DNA of 64,000 bases from assembly GCF_004053875.1 (NCBI RefSeq), contig NZ_SBIP01000008.1:39606-103605 (forward strand), given 5' to 3'. The stretch's first letter is position 1. Each line of letters starts with the position of its first letter. This document shows, in pieces, positions 27,704 through 35,958 of this stretch. The position numbers and the translations under genes were made by a program. The notes beneath the pieces were generated by a model. That model saw only the letters and a list, made by a program, of their open reading frames with translations, was not told where the DNA came from and made no database searches. Source of the DNA: Neorhizobium lilium. Lineage in GTDB: Bacteria; Pseudomonadota; Alphaproteobacteria; Rhizobiales; Rhizobiaceae.

Positions 27704-28636
27704 ATGGCCGATCTGTCACGTGCCCATATGGAAGCCTTTCTGGAGATGATGAGCGCCGAACGCGGATCGGCGGGAAACACGCTCATCTCCTACGAACGGG
27801 ATCTCGAAGATCTGCAGGGTTTCCTCGCCTCAGGTAAGAAAACCGCTCTAACGGCGGAGGTTGAAGACCTCCAGCGCTACCTCGCTCATCTGGAACGCCA
27901 GGGATTCGCGGCAACCTCCCAGGCAAGGCGCCTTTCGGCGATACGGCAGTTCTACAAGTTCCTGTATGCGGAAGGATTGCGCGACACCAATCCGACAACG
28001 ATCCTCGACGCCCCAAAAAGGGGCCGCCCTCTGCCGAAGATCATGAGCGAGCAGGAGGTCACGCGCCTTCTGGAAACAGCCCAGCAGGAAGCGGCCGAAC
28101 CTGGTCCTGAGCAGGCGTCGAAGCTGCGTATGCTAGCCCTGCTCGAACTCCTCTACGCAACCGGCATGCGCGTCAGCGAACTGGTGTCTCTCCCCGCAAA
28201 GGTATTGGATCAGGAGGGGCGCTTCCTGATGATCCGCGGCAAGGGCAACAAGGAGAGGCTTGTGCCCCTGTCGCGCGCGGCGATCGTTGCGTTGAATGCC
28301 TATCGCGAGGTCCGCAAGACGCCGGAGGACAGTAAATGGCTGTTTCCCTCCTCCGCCAAGGAAGGCTACCTGCCACGGCAGGTGTTCGGGCGCGATCTCA
28401 AAGGATTAGCCGCCCGAGCAGGCTTGAAAAGTGCTTCGATCTCGCCGCATGTGATGCGCCACGCCTTCGCAAGTCATCTGCTGCAAAACGGCGCAGACCT
28501 ACGCGTTGTGCAGGAACTGCTTGGCCATTCGGACATTTCCACGACACAAATCTACACCCATGTACTGGAAGAACGGCTCCGGCAGACAGTGGAAACACAT
28601 CACCCTCTTGCAAAACAGGCCAAAAACCCGGATTAG
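27704..28636 (+). CDS. xerD: Site-specific tyrosine recombinase XerD
   Basis: Resolves chromosome dimers with XerC at dif. 310 aa, normal length. N-terminal SAM-like domain, then catalytic Arg in ATGMRVSEL, HxxR in HVMRHAFASH, the His in LGHSDIS and the nucleophile Tyr in TTQIYTHV. Start ATG 27704 has GGGGAG 7 nt upstream. Core gene by position (before accA), unrelated to the island recombinases. Confidence 0.94.
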   Translation: MADLSRAHMEAFLEMMSAERGSAGNTLISYERDLEDLQGFLASGKKTALTAEVEDLQRYLAHLERQGFAATSQARRLSAIRQFYKFLYAEGLRDTNPTTILDAPKRGRPLPKIMSEQEVTRLLETAQQEAAEPGPEQASKLRMLALLELLYATGMRVSELVSLPAKVLDQEGRFLMIRGKGNKERLVPLSRAAIVALNAYREVRKTPEDSKWLFPSSAKEGYLPRQVFGRDLKGLAARAGLKSASISPHVMRHAFASHLLQNGADLRVVQELLGHSDISTTQIYTHVLEERLRQTVETHHPLAKQAKNPD

Positions 28637-28675
28637 AGCCGCCGTTGAAGGCAAAACGATCGGAACGCGGATCTC

Positions 28676-29629
28676 ATGCAGACTTATCTCGATTTCGAAA
28701 AGCCAATCTCGGACCTCGAGGGCAAGATCCACGAGCTGAAGAAGCTCGCCACCGAGAACGAGAGCATCGACACGTCCGACGAAGTCAGTCGTCTGGAAGC
28801 GCGCGTGAAGGAAGCGACCCGCGAGATCTATGCCAAGCTTGGCGCCTGGGAAAAGACGCAAGTGGCCCGCCATCCGCAGCGGCCGCACTTTCTGGATTAC
28901 GCAGCCAAGCTCTTCACGGATTTCACGCCGCTCGCCGGTGACCGCAGCTTCGGTGAAGACGCAGCCATCCAGGCCGGACTTGCCCGCTTCCAGGGCGCGC
29001 CTATCGCGCTTATCGGCCAAGAAAAAGGCCACGATACCAAAAGCCGGCTCAAGCACAATTTCGGAAGCCCTCGCCCGGAAGGCTATCGTAAGGCCATTCG
29101 CATCCTTGAGATGGCGGACCGCTTCAATTTGCCGGTCGTCACGTTGATCGACACGGCGGGCGCCTATCCCGGCGTCGGCGCCGAAGAACGCGGACAAGCC
29201 GAGGCTATCGCCCGTTCGACGGAAATGTGCCTGGGCATCAAAGTGCCGCTGGTGTCCGTGATCATCGGCGAAGGCGGATCGGGCGGTGCGATCGCAATCG
29301 CCACCGGCAACCGTGTCTATATGCTTGAACACGCGATCTATTCGGTCATTTCGCCGGAAGGTGCAGCGTCGATCCTTTGGCGCGATTCGACCCGCGCCCG
29401 CGAAGCGGCGACGAACATGAAGATCACGGCCGAAGACCTGAAGGGCCTCGGCATCATCGACGACATTATCCCCGAACCGCTCGGTGGCGCCCATCGTGAG
29501 CCTGATGCAGTGATCGAAGCAACGGGCAAGATTATCGCCTCTGCCCTAGCGGACCTTGGCAAGCTGTCGGGCGATGAAGTCAGAGCCGCCAGACGCCAGA
29601 AATTCCTCGACATCGGCCGCAATCTCTAA
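28676..29629 (+). CDS. accA: Acetyl-CoA carboxylase carboxyltransferase subunit alpha
   Basis: Forms the carboxyltransferase with AccD for malonyl-CoA synthesis. 317 aa. N-terminal helical segment (LDFEKPISDLEGKIHELK), PHFLDYAAKLFTDFTPLAGD, then LPVVTLIDTAGAYPGVGAEE and the oxyanion GEGGSGGAIAI. Lies 39 nt after xerD. Confidence 0.97.
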   Translation: MQTYLDFEKPISDLEGKIHELKKLATENESIDTSDEVSRLEARVKEATREIYAKLGAWEKTQVARHPQRPHFLDYAAKLFTDFTPLAGDRSFGEDAAIQAGLARFQGAPIALIGQEKGHDTKSRLKHNFGSPRPEGYRKAIRILEMADRFNLPVVTLIDTAGAYPGVGAEERGQAEAIARSTEMCLGIKVPLVSVIIGEGGSGGAIAIATGNRVYMLEHAIYSVISPEGAASILWRDSTRAREAATNMKITAEDLKGLGIIDDIIPEPLGGAHREPDAVIEATGKIIASALADLGKLSGDEVRAARRQKFLDIGRNL

Positions 29630-29717
29630 AGCCTGGTTGTGCCCTTCAAAATGTCGGATTCGCCGCTATGATTGCGCGGCAGTGGAATGAGGACAGTTTT
29701 ACTGGACAGACCCGTAT

Positions 29718-29750
29718 AAGCGGTTAAGAAGATGTAAAGCTTACCGCTTT
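29718..29750 (+). terminator. Stem-loop downstream of accA
   Basis: AAGCGG (29718-29723) pairs with CCGCTT (29744-29749), extended by TAAG/CTTA after a single bulge, followed by a short T. It lies 88 nt after the accA stop and 54 nt before the next gene, so it may be the accA terminator or a leader hairpin of the transpeptidase gene. Confidence 0.4.
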
Positions 29751-29803
29751 ACCTATTGAACCAGTGCATGCTCTCGTTCGTCTTTAGGATACGGTCCATC
29801 CCG

Positions 29804-31114
29804 ATGCGCCTTTATCACATCGCTTTCGCCTTGCTGACCGCGACAGCCCTGACAGGCTGCAATGATACTTTGGATACGACCAAGGTCGATCTTTCGTCCG
29901 TCAAGAACAAGGTCCAGCAGCCGCTGCCGAATTCCATTCTTGCAGAAATGCAGAAGCGGGATATGCCGCGCACCTCGCCGATCATGATCCGCATCCTCAA
30001 GGAAGAGGGAAAGCTGGAGATCTGGAAGGCCAAGGCAGACAACCGCTTCGAGGTCATCAAGAGCTATGACATCTGCGCCTGGTCCGGAAAACTGGGTCCG
30101 AAGGTGAAGGAAGGCGATCGTCAGGCGCCGGAAGGCTTCTACAATCTTTCGCCGGCCAATCTCAATCCGAATTCCAAGTATTATCTCGCCATCAACACCG
30201 GTTTTCCGAACCGCTATGATCAGGCGAACGGCCGCTACGGCACCAATCTGATGATCCACGGCGCCTGCTCGTCGTCCGGCTGCTACTCGATGACCGACGA
30301 GCAGATCTTGGAAATCTATGCCTTTGCACGCGACGCCTTCAAGGGCGGCCAGACATCCGTGCAGCTTCAGGCTCTGCCCTTCCGTATGACGCCAGAGAAC
30401 ATGGCACGGCATCGCGACAACCAGAACTATGATTTCTGGAAGATGCTGAAGACCGGTTACGACAATTTCGAGGTCACGAAGCGCCCGCCGGAAGTTGCAG
30501 TCTGCGACAAGAAATACGTCTTCAACCAGCAGGTAGAGGGCAAGATTGTAGCAGCGAATGCTGCCTGCCCATCCATGTCGACGCCGCCGGCGCTGGTTTC
30601 AGCCTTGAGCTCCTACTCCAAGACCTACGAACTTGCCTATGCTAAGGCGCTGGACAAGTTCAATGACAAGGTCTGGTATGAGCCGACCGAGGCAGAGCGC
30701 AAGGCCGTCGTCGCCGCGAAGCGCAAGGGCCACGATCTTGCCTATGCGCCGACCGGCACCTCGTTGGAGGCCGGCAAGCTGATGAGCCAGGCCGAGTTCA
30801 AGACCTGGATGGAAAAGAAGATGGCGGCGGCAGAAGCAAAGCCTGCCAATACGATCCTCGCTTCCGCCGCAATTTCTCCCCGCCCGACGACCACGACCGA
30901 GCGGATGAAGCAGGATCGCCTGCCCATGACGGGGAGCATCGGACCTGCACCAGCTGCGACGGCGACTGCTGCGTCCGGCCCGACCGTCGTGGCTGCGCAA
31001 GGCAAGACGACGACTGTGCCAATCCCCGAGCAGAACCCGCTTGCCTATGCCGCACCCCCGGTCTCGGAGGACAGTGGCAAGAAGCCATTCTGGAAGTTCT
31101 GGGCAAAGGACTAG
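29804..31114 (+). CDS. L,D-transpeptidase (YkuD) lipoprotein
   Basis: 436 aa. The N-terminus MRLYHIAFALLTATALTGCN has a lipobox (LTGC), supporting start ATG 29804 and outer-membrane or periplasmic anchoring. The YkuD catalytic motif is MIHGACSSSGCYSM (~150-163), which forms or hydrolyses 3-3 crosslinks in peptidoglycan. A ~200-aa low-complexity tail rich in Ala, Pro and Thr ends in FWKFWAKD. The TAG stop is the beginning of the 31111-31383 repeat element. Confidence 0.87.
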   Translation: MRLYHIAFALLTATALTGCNDTLDTTKVDLSSVKNKVQQPLPNSILAEMQKRDMPRTSPIMIRILKEEGKLEIWKAKADNRFEVIKSYDICAWSGKLGPKVKEGDRQAPEGFYNLSPANLNPNSKYYLAINTGFPNRYDQANGRYGTNLMIHGACSSSGCYSMTDEQILEIYAFARDAFKGGQTSVQLQALPFRMTPENMARHRDNQNYDFWKMLKTGYDNFEVTKRPPEVAVCDKKYVFNQQVEGKIVAANAACPSMSTPPALVSALSSYSKTYELAYAKALDKFNDKVWYEPTEAERKAVVAAKRKGHDLAYAPTGTSLEAGKLMSQAEFKTWMEKKMAAAEAKPANTILASAAISPRPTTTTERMKQDRLPMTGSIGPAPAATATAASGPTVVAAQGKTTTVPIPEQNPLAYAAPPVSEDSGKKPFWKFWAKD

Positions 31115-31383
31115 GACCAATCGACATTCAGGATTTGGAGCGCGGTATGAGGGAAAATCGTTCAGTTCGAGGAGCGAAACCGATGGTGGATCCTCTATCC
31201 ATCGAGGGTTCGCGACGCAGAAATGGGCGATTTCCACCATATCCCTTCAGGACGCGGCGGATTTTGTCCCTGAAGACGTCGGAAAGTCCTTGTGGAGGAA
31301 AGGCTCCACTGCAGCCTTCCCTCCTGTTCAGAAACAAAATCCGCTCGCGCCACGCCCGAAACCTGAATGTCGATTGGTCCTAG
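31111..31383. repeat. Intergenic element with perfect 22-bp terminal inverted repeats
   Basis: Bases 31111-31132 (starting CTAGGACCAATCGACATT) are the exact reverse complement of 31362-31383, and similarity continues imperfectly inward. The 273-bp interior has no credible gene. The left end contains the TAG stop of the transpeptidase gene and the right end contains the apparent start codon of the TusA-like gene. This accounts for the 252-nt intergenic gap. Confidence 0.8.
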
Positions 31384-31612
31384 GGTTTTGCTCGCGGAGA
31401 GCTATGATCTTCGTGGGCTGAAATGCCCCCTCCCCGTCCTGAAGACACGCCGCCGCCTCCAGAACATGCCGTCCGGAGCAGAACTGACGATCGAGACCAG
31501 CGACCCGCTGGCCGGCATCGACATCCCCCATTTCTGCAATCAGGAAGGCCATCAGCTCCTGTCGTCGGAACACACCGAGACAGGCCACCGCTTCGTGGTC
31601 CGCAAGGCCTGA
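31367..31612 (+). CDS. TusA-family sulfurtransferase-like protein
   Basis: 81 aa. Signature LRGLKCPLPVLKTR contains the CPxP motif with the reactive Cys. DPLAGIDIPHFCNQEG is typical of the alphaproteobacterial subfamily. The first six residues (MSIGPR) are encoded by the right end of the repeat element; the native N-terminus was probably near YDLRG, possibly from TTG 31388. No good ribosome site precedes either start. Role: sulfur relay, partner unknown. Confidence 0.82.
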   Translation: MSIGPRVLLAESYDLRGLKCPLPVLKTRRRLQNMPSGAELTIETSDPLAGIDIPHFCNQEGHQLLSSEHTETGHRFVVRKA

Positions 31613-31642
31613 CCGATACCGCCGGGGGTTACGGTCGTGTGC

Positions 31643-32782
31643 CTACATTCGCAGGCCGGGAACCGCGAGCGGATTGTCCTCCAGCGCCGCCCGGTCGGGG
31701 CGATCGATGCGCGGCTGCCCCGTGAAGGCGGCAAACAGGTCCAGCACGAAGGCTTCCGGCAATCCTTGCGTGATCAGCACCATGCGGGTGCGCCGGTCCG
31801 AACCCTCCGGCCAGTGCGGCAGCCGCTGCGGCGGGTGGAAAATGCTCTGCACCCCATGCAGCACGAGAGGCCGCTCCGGATTGTCGGAGAGCGCCACGAT
31901 CGCCTTCATGCGAAGCAGCTTTTCTCCATGTGCGGACCGCAGCAGGTCCACGAACATGTTAACCGCCATCGGATCGATAGGCGTGTCGTGAATGATGGAG
32001 AAGGAGCGGATGTCTTCCCCGTGCCGGTTCACGTCGTGATGGTGATGATGGCCGTGCTGAGCGTGATCGTGCCTGTGATGCTCATGGCTGGTCGCAGCAT
32101 CCAGCGCCAGTTCGTCCCGTAGCCAGCGATCGACATCCGCGATCTTGCTGCCGGGATCGTAGAGGCCATTGGCCATGATCGAGCCGGTTCCGGCCTCCGC
32201 GCTGTCGCCGTCCACCATGGAGGCGCGTGGATTGAGCTCCTGCAGGCGGGATTTCAACGCTGCCAGTTGCTGCGGGTCGGCAAGCGAAATCTTGGAGAGC
32301 ACCAGCCGATCCGCGACAGCCACCTGCTTCACCGCCTCACCATGGCGCTCCAGTGTCGACAGGCCATGCACCGCATCGACCACGGTAACCACGCCATCGA
32401 GCTCGAAATTCTGCGCGATGACCGGATTGCCCATGACGGACTGCATCACTGGCGCCGGATCGGCCAATCCGGTCGTTTCGATGACCACGCGCCGGATCGG
32501 CTTCAGCCTGCCGGTCTGGACGCCGTCCATCAATGTCGCCAGCGTGTCGATCAGTTCTCCGCGCACCGTGCAGCAAAGGCAGCCATTGGAAAGCTCCACC
32601 AGCGAATCGCCCGAGGTTTCCACCAGGAGATTGTCGATGCCGACTTCGCCGAACTCGTTGATGATGACGGCGGTATCGCTGAGATCGGGATCCCGAAGGA
32701 TCCGGTTCAGAAGTGTCGATTTGCCTGCCCCGAGAAAGCCGGTCAGGATCGACACCGGAATGCGTTCACCGGGTGCTTGCAT
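31643..32782 (-). CDS. CobW/COG0523-family metal-handling GTPase
   Basis: 379 aa. Walker A GFLGAGKSTLLN, the metal-binding CxCC motif in NGCLCCTVRGEL, SKISLAD, and a His-rich stretch (HEHHRHDHAQHGHHHHHDV, ~245-263) characteristic of zinc or cobalt chaperones. C-terminal CobW_C domain follows. No Zur box or cobalamin riboswitch is visible upstream; the gene is 27 nt downstream of the carboxypeptidase gene and probably shares its transcript. Metal specificity is not determinable. Confidence 0.9.
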   Translation of the reverse strand: MQAPGERIPVSILTGFLGAGKSTLLNRILRDPDLSDTAVIINEFGEVGIDNLLVETSGDSLVELSNGCLCCTVRGELIDTLATLMDGVQTGRLKPIRRVVIETTGLADPAPVMQSVMGNPVIAQNFELDGVVTVVDAVHGLSTLERHGEAVKQVAVADRLVLSKISLADPQQLAALKSRLQELNPRASMVDGDSAEAGTGSIMANGLYDPGSKIADVDRWLRDELALDAATSHEHHRHDHAQHGHHHHHDVNRHGEDIRSFSIIHDTPIDPMAVNMFVDLLRSAHGEKLLRMKAIVALSDNPERPLVLHGVQSIFHPPQRLPHWPEGSDRRTRMVLITQGLPEAFVLDLFAAFTGQPRIDRPDRAALEDNPLAVPGLRM

Positions 32783-32809
32783 GATGTGATCCCTATCAAC
32801 AAATCTGCG

Positions 32810-33994
32810 TCAGAGGTTCGGCCGGGCGTTCGGCAAGGGCACGTCCGCAGCCGTCTGACTTTTCTTTTCAGCCGCCGGCGACGCTGCCGGTTTCTTGTCG
32901 ACCGCCTTCTTGTCCGTCGACTTTTTATCGACGGTTTTCTTCGGAGGTTTGGGCGGTGGCGGCGGAGGCTCGCCACCGGTCAGCGGCATGGCGATCGAAT
33001 ACTGCGGCGGATGGTCCATCTCGTGAATATAGGGCGAGTGCTGAACCGTCCGGCCCGCGTCGTCGCGGGTTTCGCTGCGCACCTTGGCAGCCTTGGGGTT
33101 GCAGATGTCGGCGCTGACGTCGTTGACATTGGTGGTGTCGCCATAGGCAGGCAGCGAAACCAGCGGCACTCCCTCGGTGGCGGATGCGCTCAAACCCTGC
33201 TGCAGCAGGTTTGCCGTATCGTCAGCGCGGCCAGCCAGGCTGTCGGAGCCCAGCACCACGGCAATCACGGTGCGGCCGGCGCGCGTTGCGGAACCGATCT
33301 GGTTGAAGCCGGAGGCGCAGATGAACCCGGTCTTCATGCCGTCTGCACCGTCGAACCGGCCGATCAGCGTATTGTAGTTATGGTATTGCCGTTTGCCCGT
33401 ATCGATGCCCTCAAGCGCGAAATAGGTCTGGTATTCCGGGAAGTCGCGCTTCAGCCGCAGCGTCAGCACCGCAAGGTCCCGCGCCGTCGTATATTGGCCT
33501 TTGCCGGGAAGGCCGTTCGGATTGATGTAGTTGGTCGAATTCATGCCGAGCTTGATCGCCTCGGCGTTCATCATCTCGACGAAGTGATCCATGGAGCCGC
33601 CAACGGCCTCACCCACTGCATAGGCCATGTCATTGGCCGATTTCACCAGCATCATCTTGAGCGCCGTGTCGAGCGTCATGGTGGTGCCCGGCGTAAAACC
33701 CATCTTGCTCGGCGGCTGGTCGGTCGCCTTCTTGCTCATCGTTACGATGCTGTCGAGCTTGATGCGCCCGCTCTTCAATGCGTCGAACGCCACATAGGCG
33801 GTCATCAGCTTGGTCAGCGATGCTCCATACCATTTCACGAAGGCATCCCGGTGGGCGATGACGCGACCGGTCTTCACATCGACGATGATTTGCGGATTGG
33901 CTGCAGCGGCTTGCGCTGAAAGGAAAAGGCTTGCCGCAGCAACGGCCGAAAGAAGCCTCTGGGCGAACACAGGTCGCAGGCGGGAGATGAGCAA
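32810..33994 (-). CDS. D-alanyl-D-alanine carboxypeptidase (S11 family)
   Basis: 394 aa with a signal peptide (RLLSAVAAASLFLSAQAAA). Penicillin-binding motifs: SLTK (nucleophile Ser), SAN, and KTG in GMKTGF. The C-terminal ~70 residues form a Pro/Lys-rich tail (GGEPPPPPPKPPKKTVDKK) instead of the usual PBP5 beta domain membrane anchor, so cell-wall retention may be electrostatic. Trims pentapeptides in the periplasm. Confidence 0.92.
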   Translation of the reverse strand: MLISRLRPVFAQRLLSAVAAASLFLSAQAAAANPQIIVDVKTGRVIAHRDAFVKWYGASLTKLMTAYVAFDALKSGRIKLDSIVTMSKKATDQPPSKMGFTPGTTMTLDTALKMMLVKSANDMAYAVGEAVGGSMDHFVEMMNAEAIKLGMNSTNYINPNGLPGKGQYTTARDLAVLTLRLKRDFPEYQTYFALEGIDTGKRQYHNYNTLIGRFDGADGMKTGFICASGFNQIGSATRAGRTVIAVVLGSDSLAGRADDTANLLQQGLSASATEGVPLVSLPAYGDTTNVNDVSADICNPKAAKVRSETRDDAGRTVQHSPYIHEMDHPPQYSIAMPLTGGEPPPPPPKPPKKTVDKKSTDKKAVDKKPAASPAAEKKSQTAADVPLPNARPNL

Positions 33995-34146
33995 GGTGTC
34001 CCTCGTTTGTATGGCTTAACGAGTGTGGCGCATAAGCGGCCTATATGGCCAAGCAATGGCAAAGAAGATTGATTACGTCAATCTTGCCGGGCACTATCTT
34101 TCCGGGAGGATGGTTGGGGCGTGCGTGAGCAGGACAGGAAAGACTG

Positions 34147-35310
34147 ATGCCGATTTTGAACAGAGCCGCCGAACTTCAGGGCGAAGTCACCGAATGGCGC
34201 CGATATCTCCATGAAAATCCCGAAATCCTTTACGACGTTGAAAACACGGCGGCCTTCGTCGCTGCGAAGCTGAAGGAATTCGGTGTGGACGAGATTGCCA
34301 CAAGCATAGGCCGCACCGGCGTCGTCGGTATCATCCGCGGCAACGGCACCGGCGGTCGCACCATCGGCCTGCGGGCAGATATGGACGCCCTGCCTCTGAC
34401 GGAACTCACGCAAAAACCCTGGGCGTCGAAAATTCCTGGCAGGATGCACGCCTGCGGTCATGACGGACACATGTCCATGCTGCTTGGCGCCGCCAAATAT
34501 CTTGCCGAGACGCGCAATTTCAACGGCAACGTCGCCGTGATTTTCCAGCCGGCAGAGGAAGGCGGAGGCGGCGCGCTGACCATGATCGAAGACGGGCTGA
34601 TGGAGCGGTTCGGGGTCGATGAAGTCTACGGCATGCACAACATGCCCGGCATTCCGGTCGGCCAGTTCGCGATCCGCAAGGGCGGCATCATGGCAGCTCC
34701 CGACAAGTTCACCATCACCATCAAGGGCCGCGGCGGCCATGCGGCGCAACCCCATAAGACGATCGACCCGATCTTCATCGGCTCCCAGCTTGTCGGCAGC
34801 CTCCAGGCGATTGCGGCGCGCAATGCCGACCCTGTCCGCTCCGTTGTCCTGTCGGTGACGCGCTTCGATGCCGGCACCACCCATAATGTCATTCCCGACA
34901 AGGCCATGTTGATGGGAACGGTGCGTACGCTAAGCGAAGAGATGCGGGACCTGGCCGAAAACCGCCTCCGCCAGGTGGTCGCGGGTTTGGTCGCTGCCCA
35001 TGGCGCCGAAGCGACGATCGAATACGAACGCAACTGCCCGGTAACCGTCAACCACGACCGCGAAATGCAGCATGCCGCCGCCGCGGCGACCGAGGTGGCT
35101 GGAGCGCCAAATGTAGATACGGAGGTCGATCCCAGCATGGCGGGTGAAGATTTCGCCTACATGCTGAAGCGCAGGCCGGGCGCCTTCATCTTTATCGGCA
35201 ATGGGGATACGGCCGGGCTGCACAATCCGAACTACGATTTCGACGACGAAGCTCTCGCCTACGGCATCTCCTACTGGATACGGCTGGCCGAACAACGACT
35301 TGCCGAGTAA
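34147..35310 (+). CDS. M20 family amidohydrolase (hippurate hydrolase-like)
   Basis: 387 aa, complete. Metal-binding signatures RMHACGHDGHMSMLLG and FQPAEEGGGG, dimerisation/lid domain with GGHAAQPHKTIDP, and final ligand region MAGEDFAYML. Likely hydrolyses an N-acyl or N-carbamoyl amino acid; HipO-type naming is by resemblance only. It is the last core gene before the tRNA and island. Confidence 0.9.
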   Translation: MPILNRAAELQGEVTEWRRYLHENPEILYDVENTAAFVAAKLKEFGVDEIATSIGRTGVVGIIRGNGTGGRTIGLRADMDALPLTELTQKPWASKIPGRMHACGHDGHMSMLLGAAKYLAETRNFNGNVAVIFQPAEEGGGGALTMIEDGLMERFGVDEVYGMHNMPGIPVGQFAIRKGGIMAAPDKFTITIKGRGGHAAQPHKTIDPIFIGSQLVGSLQAIAARNADPVRSVVLSVTRFDAGTTHNVIPDKAMLMGTVRTLSEEMRDLAENRLRQVVAGLVAAHGAEATIEYERNCPVTVNHDREMQHAAAAATEVAGAPNVDTEVDPSMAGEDFAYMLKRRPGAFIFIGNGDTAGLHNPNYDFDDEALAYGISYWIRLAEQRLAE

Positions 35311-35364
35311 GCGGGAAAGGGGCTTGGCCAAATCGGCGGCGTCTTGTATGGATGCTGCCCGAGT

Positions 35365-35441
35365 GGTCCCATAGCTCAGCAGGATAGAGCGCAGGATTCC
35401 TAATCCTGAGGCCGATGGTTCGAATCCATCTGGGATCACCA
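35365..35441 (+). tRNA. tRNA-Arg (anticodon CCT)
   Basis: 77 nt including encoded CCA. Acceptor GGTCCCA pairs with TGGGATC (one G-U), anticodon stem CAGGA/TCCTG with loop TTCCTAA gives CCT (reads AGG), and T-arm GATGG-TTCGAAT-CCATC is fully paired. The 3' half, from the anticodon stem onward, is the island's integration site, so the current 3' half is probably island-derived. Confidence 0.95.
35394..35413 (+). repeat. attL core
   Basis: Twenty bases spanning the anticodon stem-loop of tRNA-Arg, identical to 55257-55276. Sequence similarity continues through the rest of the tRNA with T-arm differences. Confidence 0.85.
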
Positions 35442-35586
35442 GCATCATCAATCACTTAGTGGAATTTTCACGGCTATGCATGTCGCAAGGATGTTGCGTC
35501 CATTTCCCTTGATTTCCCTTGGCTTCCCGAGGGTTCCGGCGAATCCATGCGACATGAAATGCAACATCTTTTTTGTAGAGCGGACC
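35442..35586. promoter_or_regulatory. Left attachment arm with integrase-type GCGACATG sites
   Basis: Non-coding. Contains CATGTCGC at 35479-35486 (inverted GCGACATG) and GCGACATG at 35549-35556; the same octamer occurs twice in direct orientation just inside attR. Also a tandem ATTTCCCTTG-like repeat near 35500-35521. These look like arm-type or excisionase sites; no gene is seen. Confidence 0.5.
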
Positions 35587-35927
35587 CTGAACACGACGCT
35601 TCCGCTGATTGGCATCATACAATGGCACCGCAATCATTCCCGTCGTGTCGGTCGTGAAGGACTATTTCCCTCACGTCGCCGTCGAAAGCTTCCCGCGCAA
35701 GGCGAGCGTTGGGGAGATCAAGTTGCCGGTCGTGCGGATCGAGCCCAGCCATAAGGCCCGCGAAGGACGTCCACCTTCAGGACTTAGCGGATGACATTGA
35801 TGAGAGGCGTGGGGGTAATCAAATACGAGCTCGACGCGTTTTTGGGATAGCGCTCTCAGTCTCGCATACGCAACAACGCGTATTATTTTCGATACGGCAC
35901 CGGGCTCTAGTTGACATGTCGCCGTAG
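35587..35927 (+). pseudogene. prtN-like (pyocin activator family) gene, frameshifted twice
   Basis: Three consecutive frames spell one PrtN-type protein: NTTLPL (35590 onward), then LASYNGTAIIPVVSVVKDYF through ELPVVRIEPS-like sequence (frame starting 35609), then DVHLQDLADDIDERRGG (frame containing 35769). Two +1 shifts are needed, one at the A at 35608 and one near 35768, and no ATG sits at the family start (CTG at 35587). PrtN proteins are small DNA-binding activators of pyocin/phage genes. Probably inactive; sequencing error at two sites is the alternative. Confidence 0.65.
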
Positions 35928-35958
35928 CACTGGAACTAAAGCTCTGCGAGGTCGCTCG

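Noticed and set aside
32090..32783. A possible cobalamin riboswitch or Zur site for the CobW-type gene
   Set aside because: Only 27 nt separate it from the upstream gene, and neither a B12 box nor a Zur palindrome is visible.
32267..33919. A 550-codon plus-strand frame opposite the cobW and carboxypeptidase genes
   Set aside because: Antisense shadow of conserved genes, spanning their junction, without motifs or a ribosome site.
35476..35754. A 92-codon open frame in the left island arm
   Set aside because: It crosses the arm sites and then reads the prtN remnant in the wrong frame; only its NTTLPL portion is meaningful and it is included in the pseudogene.
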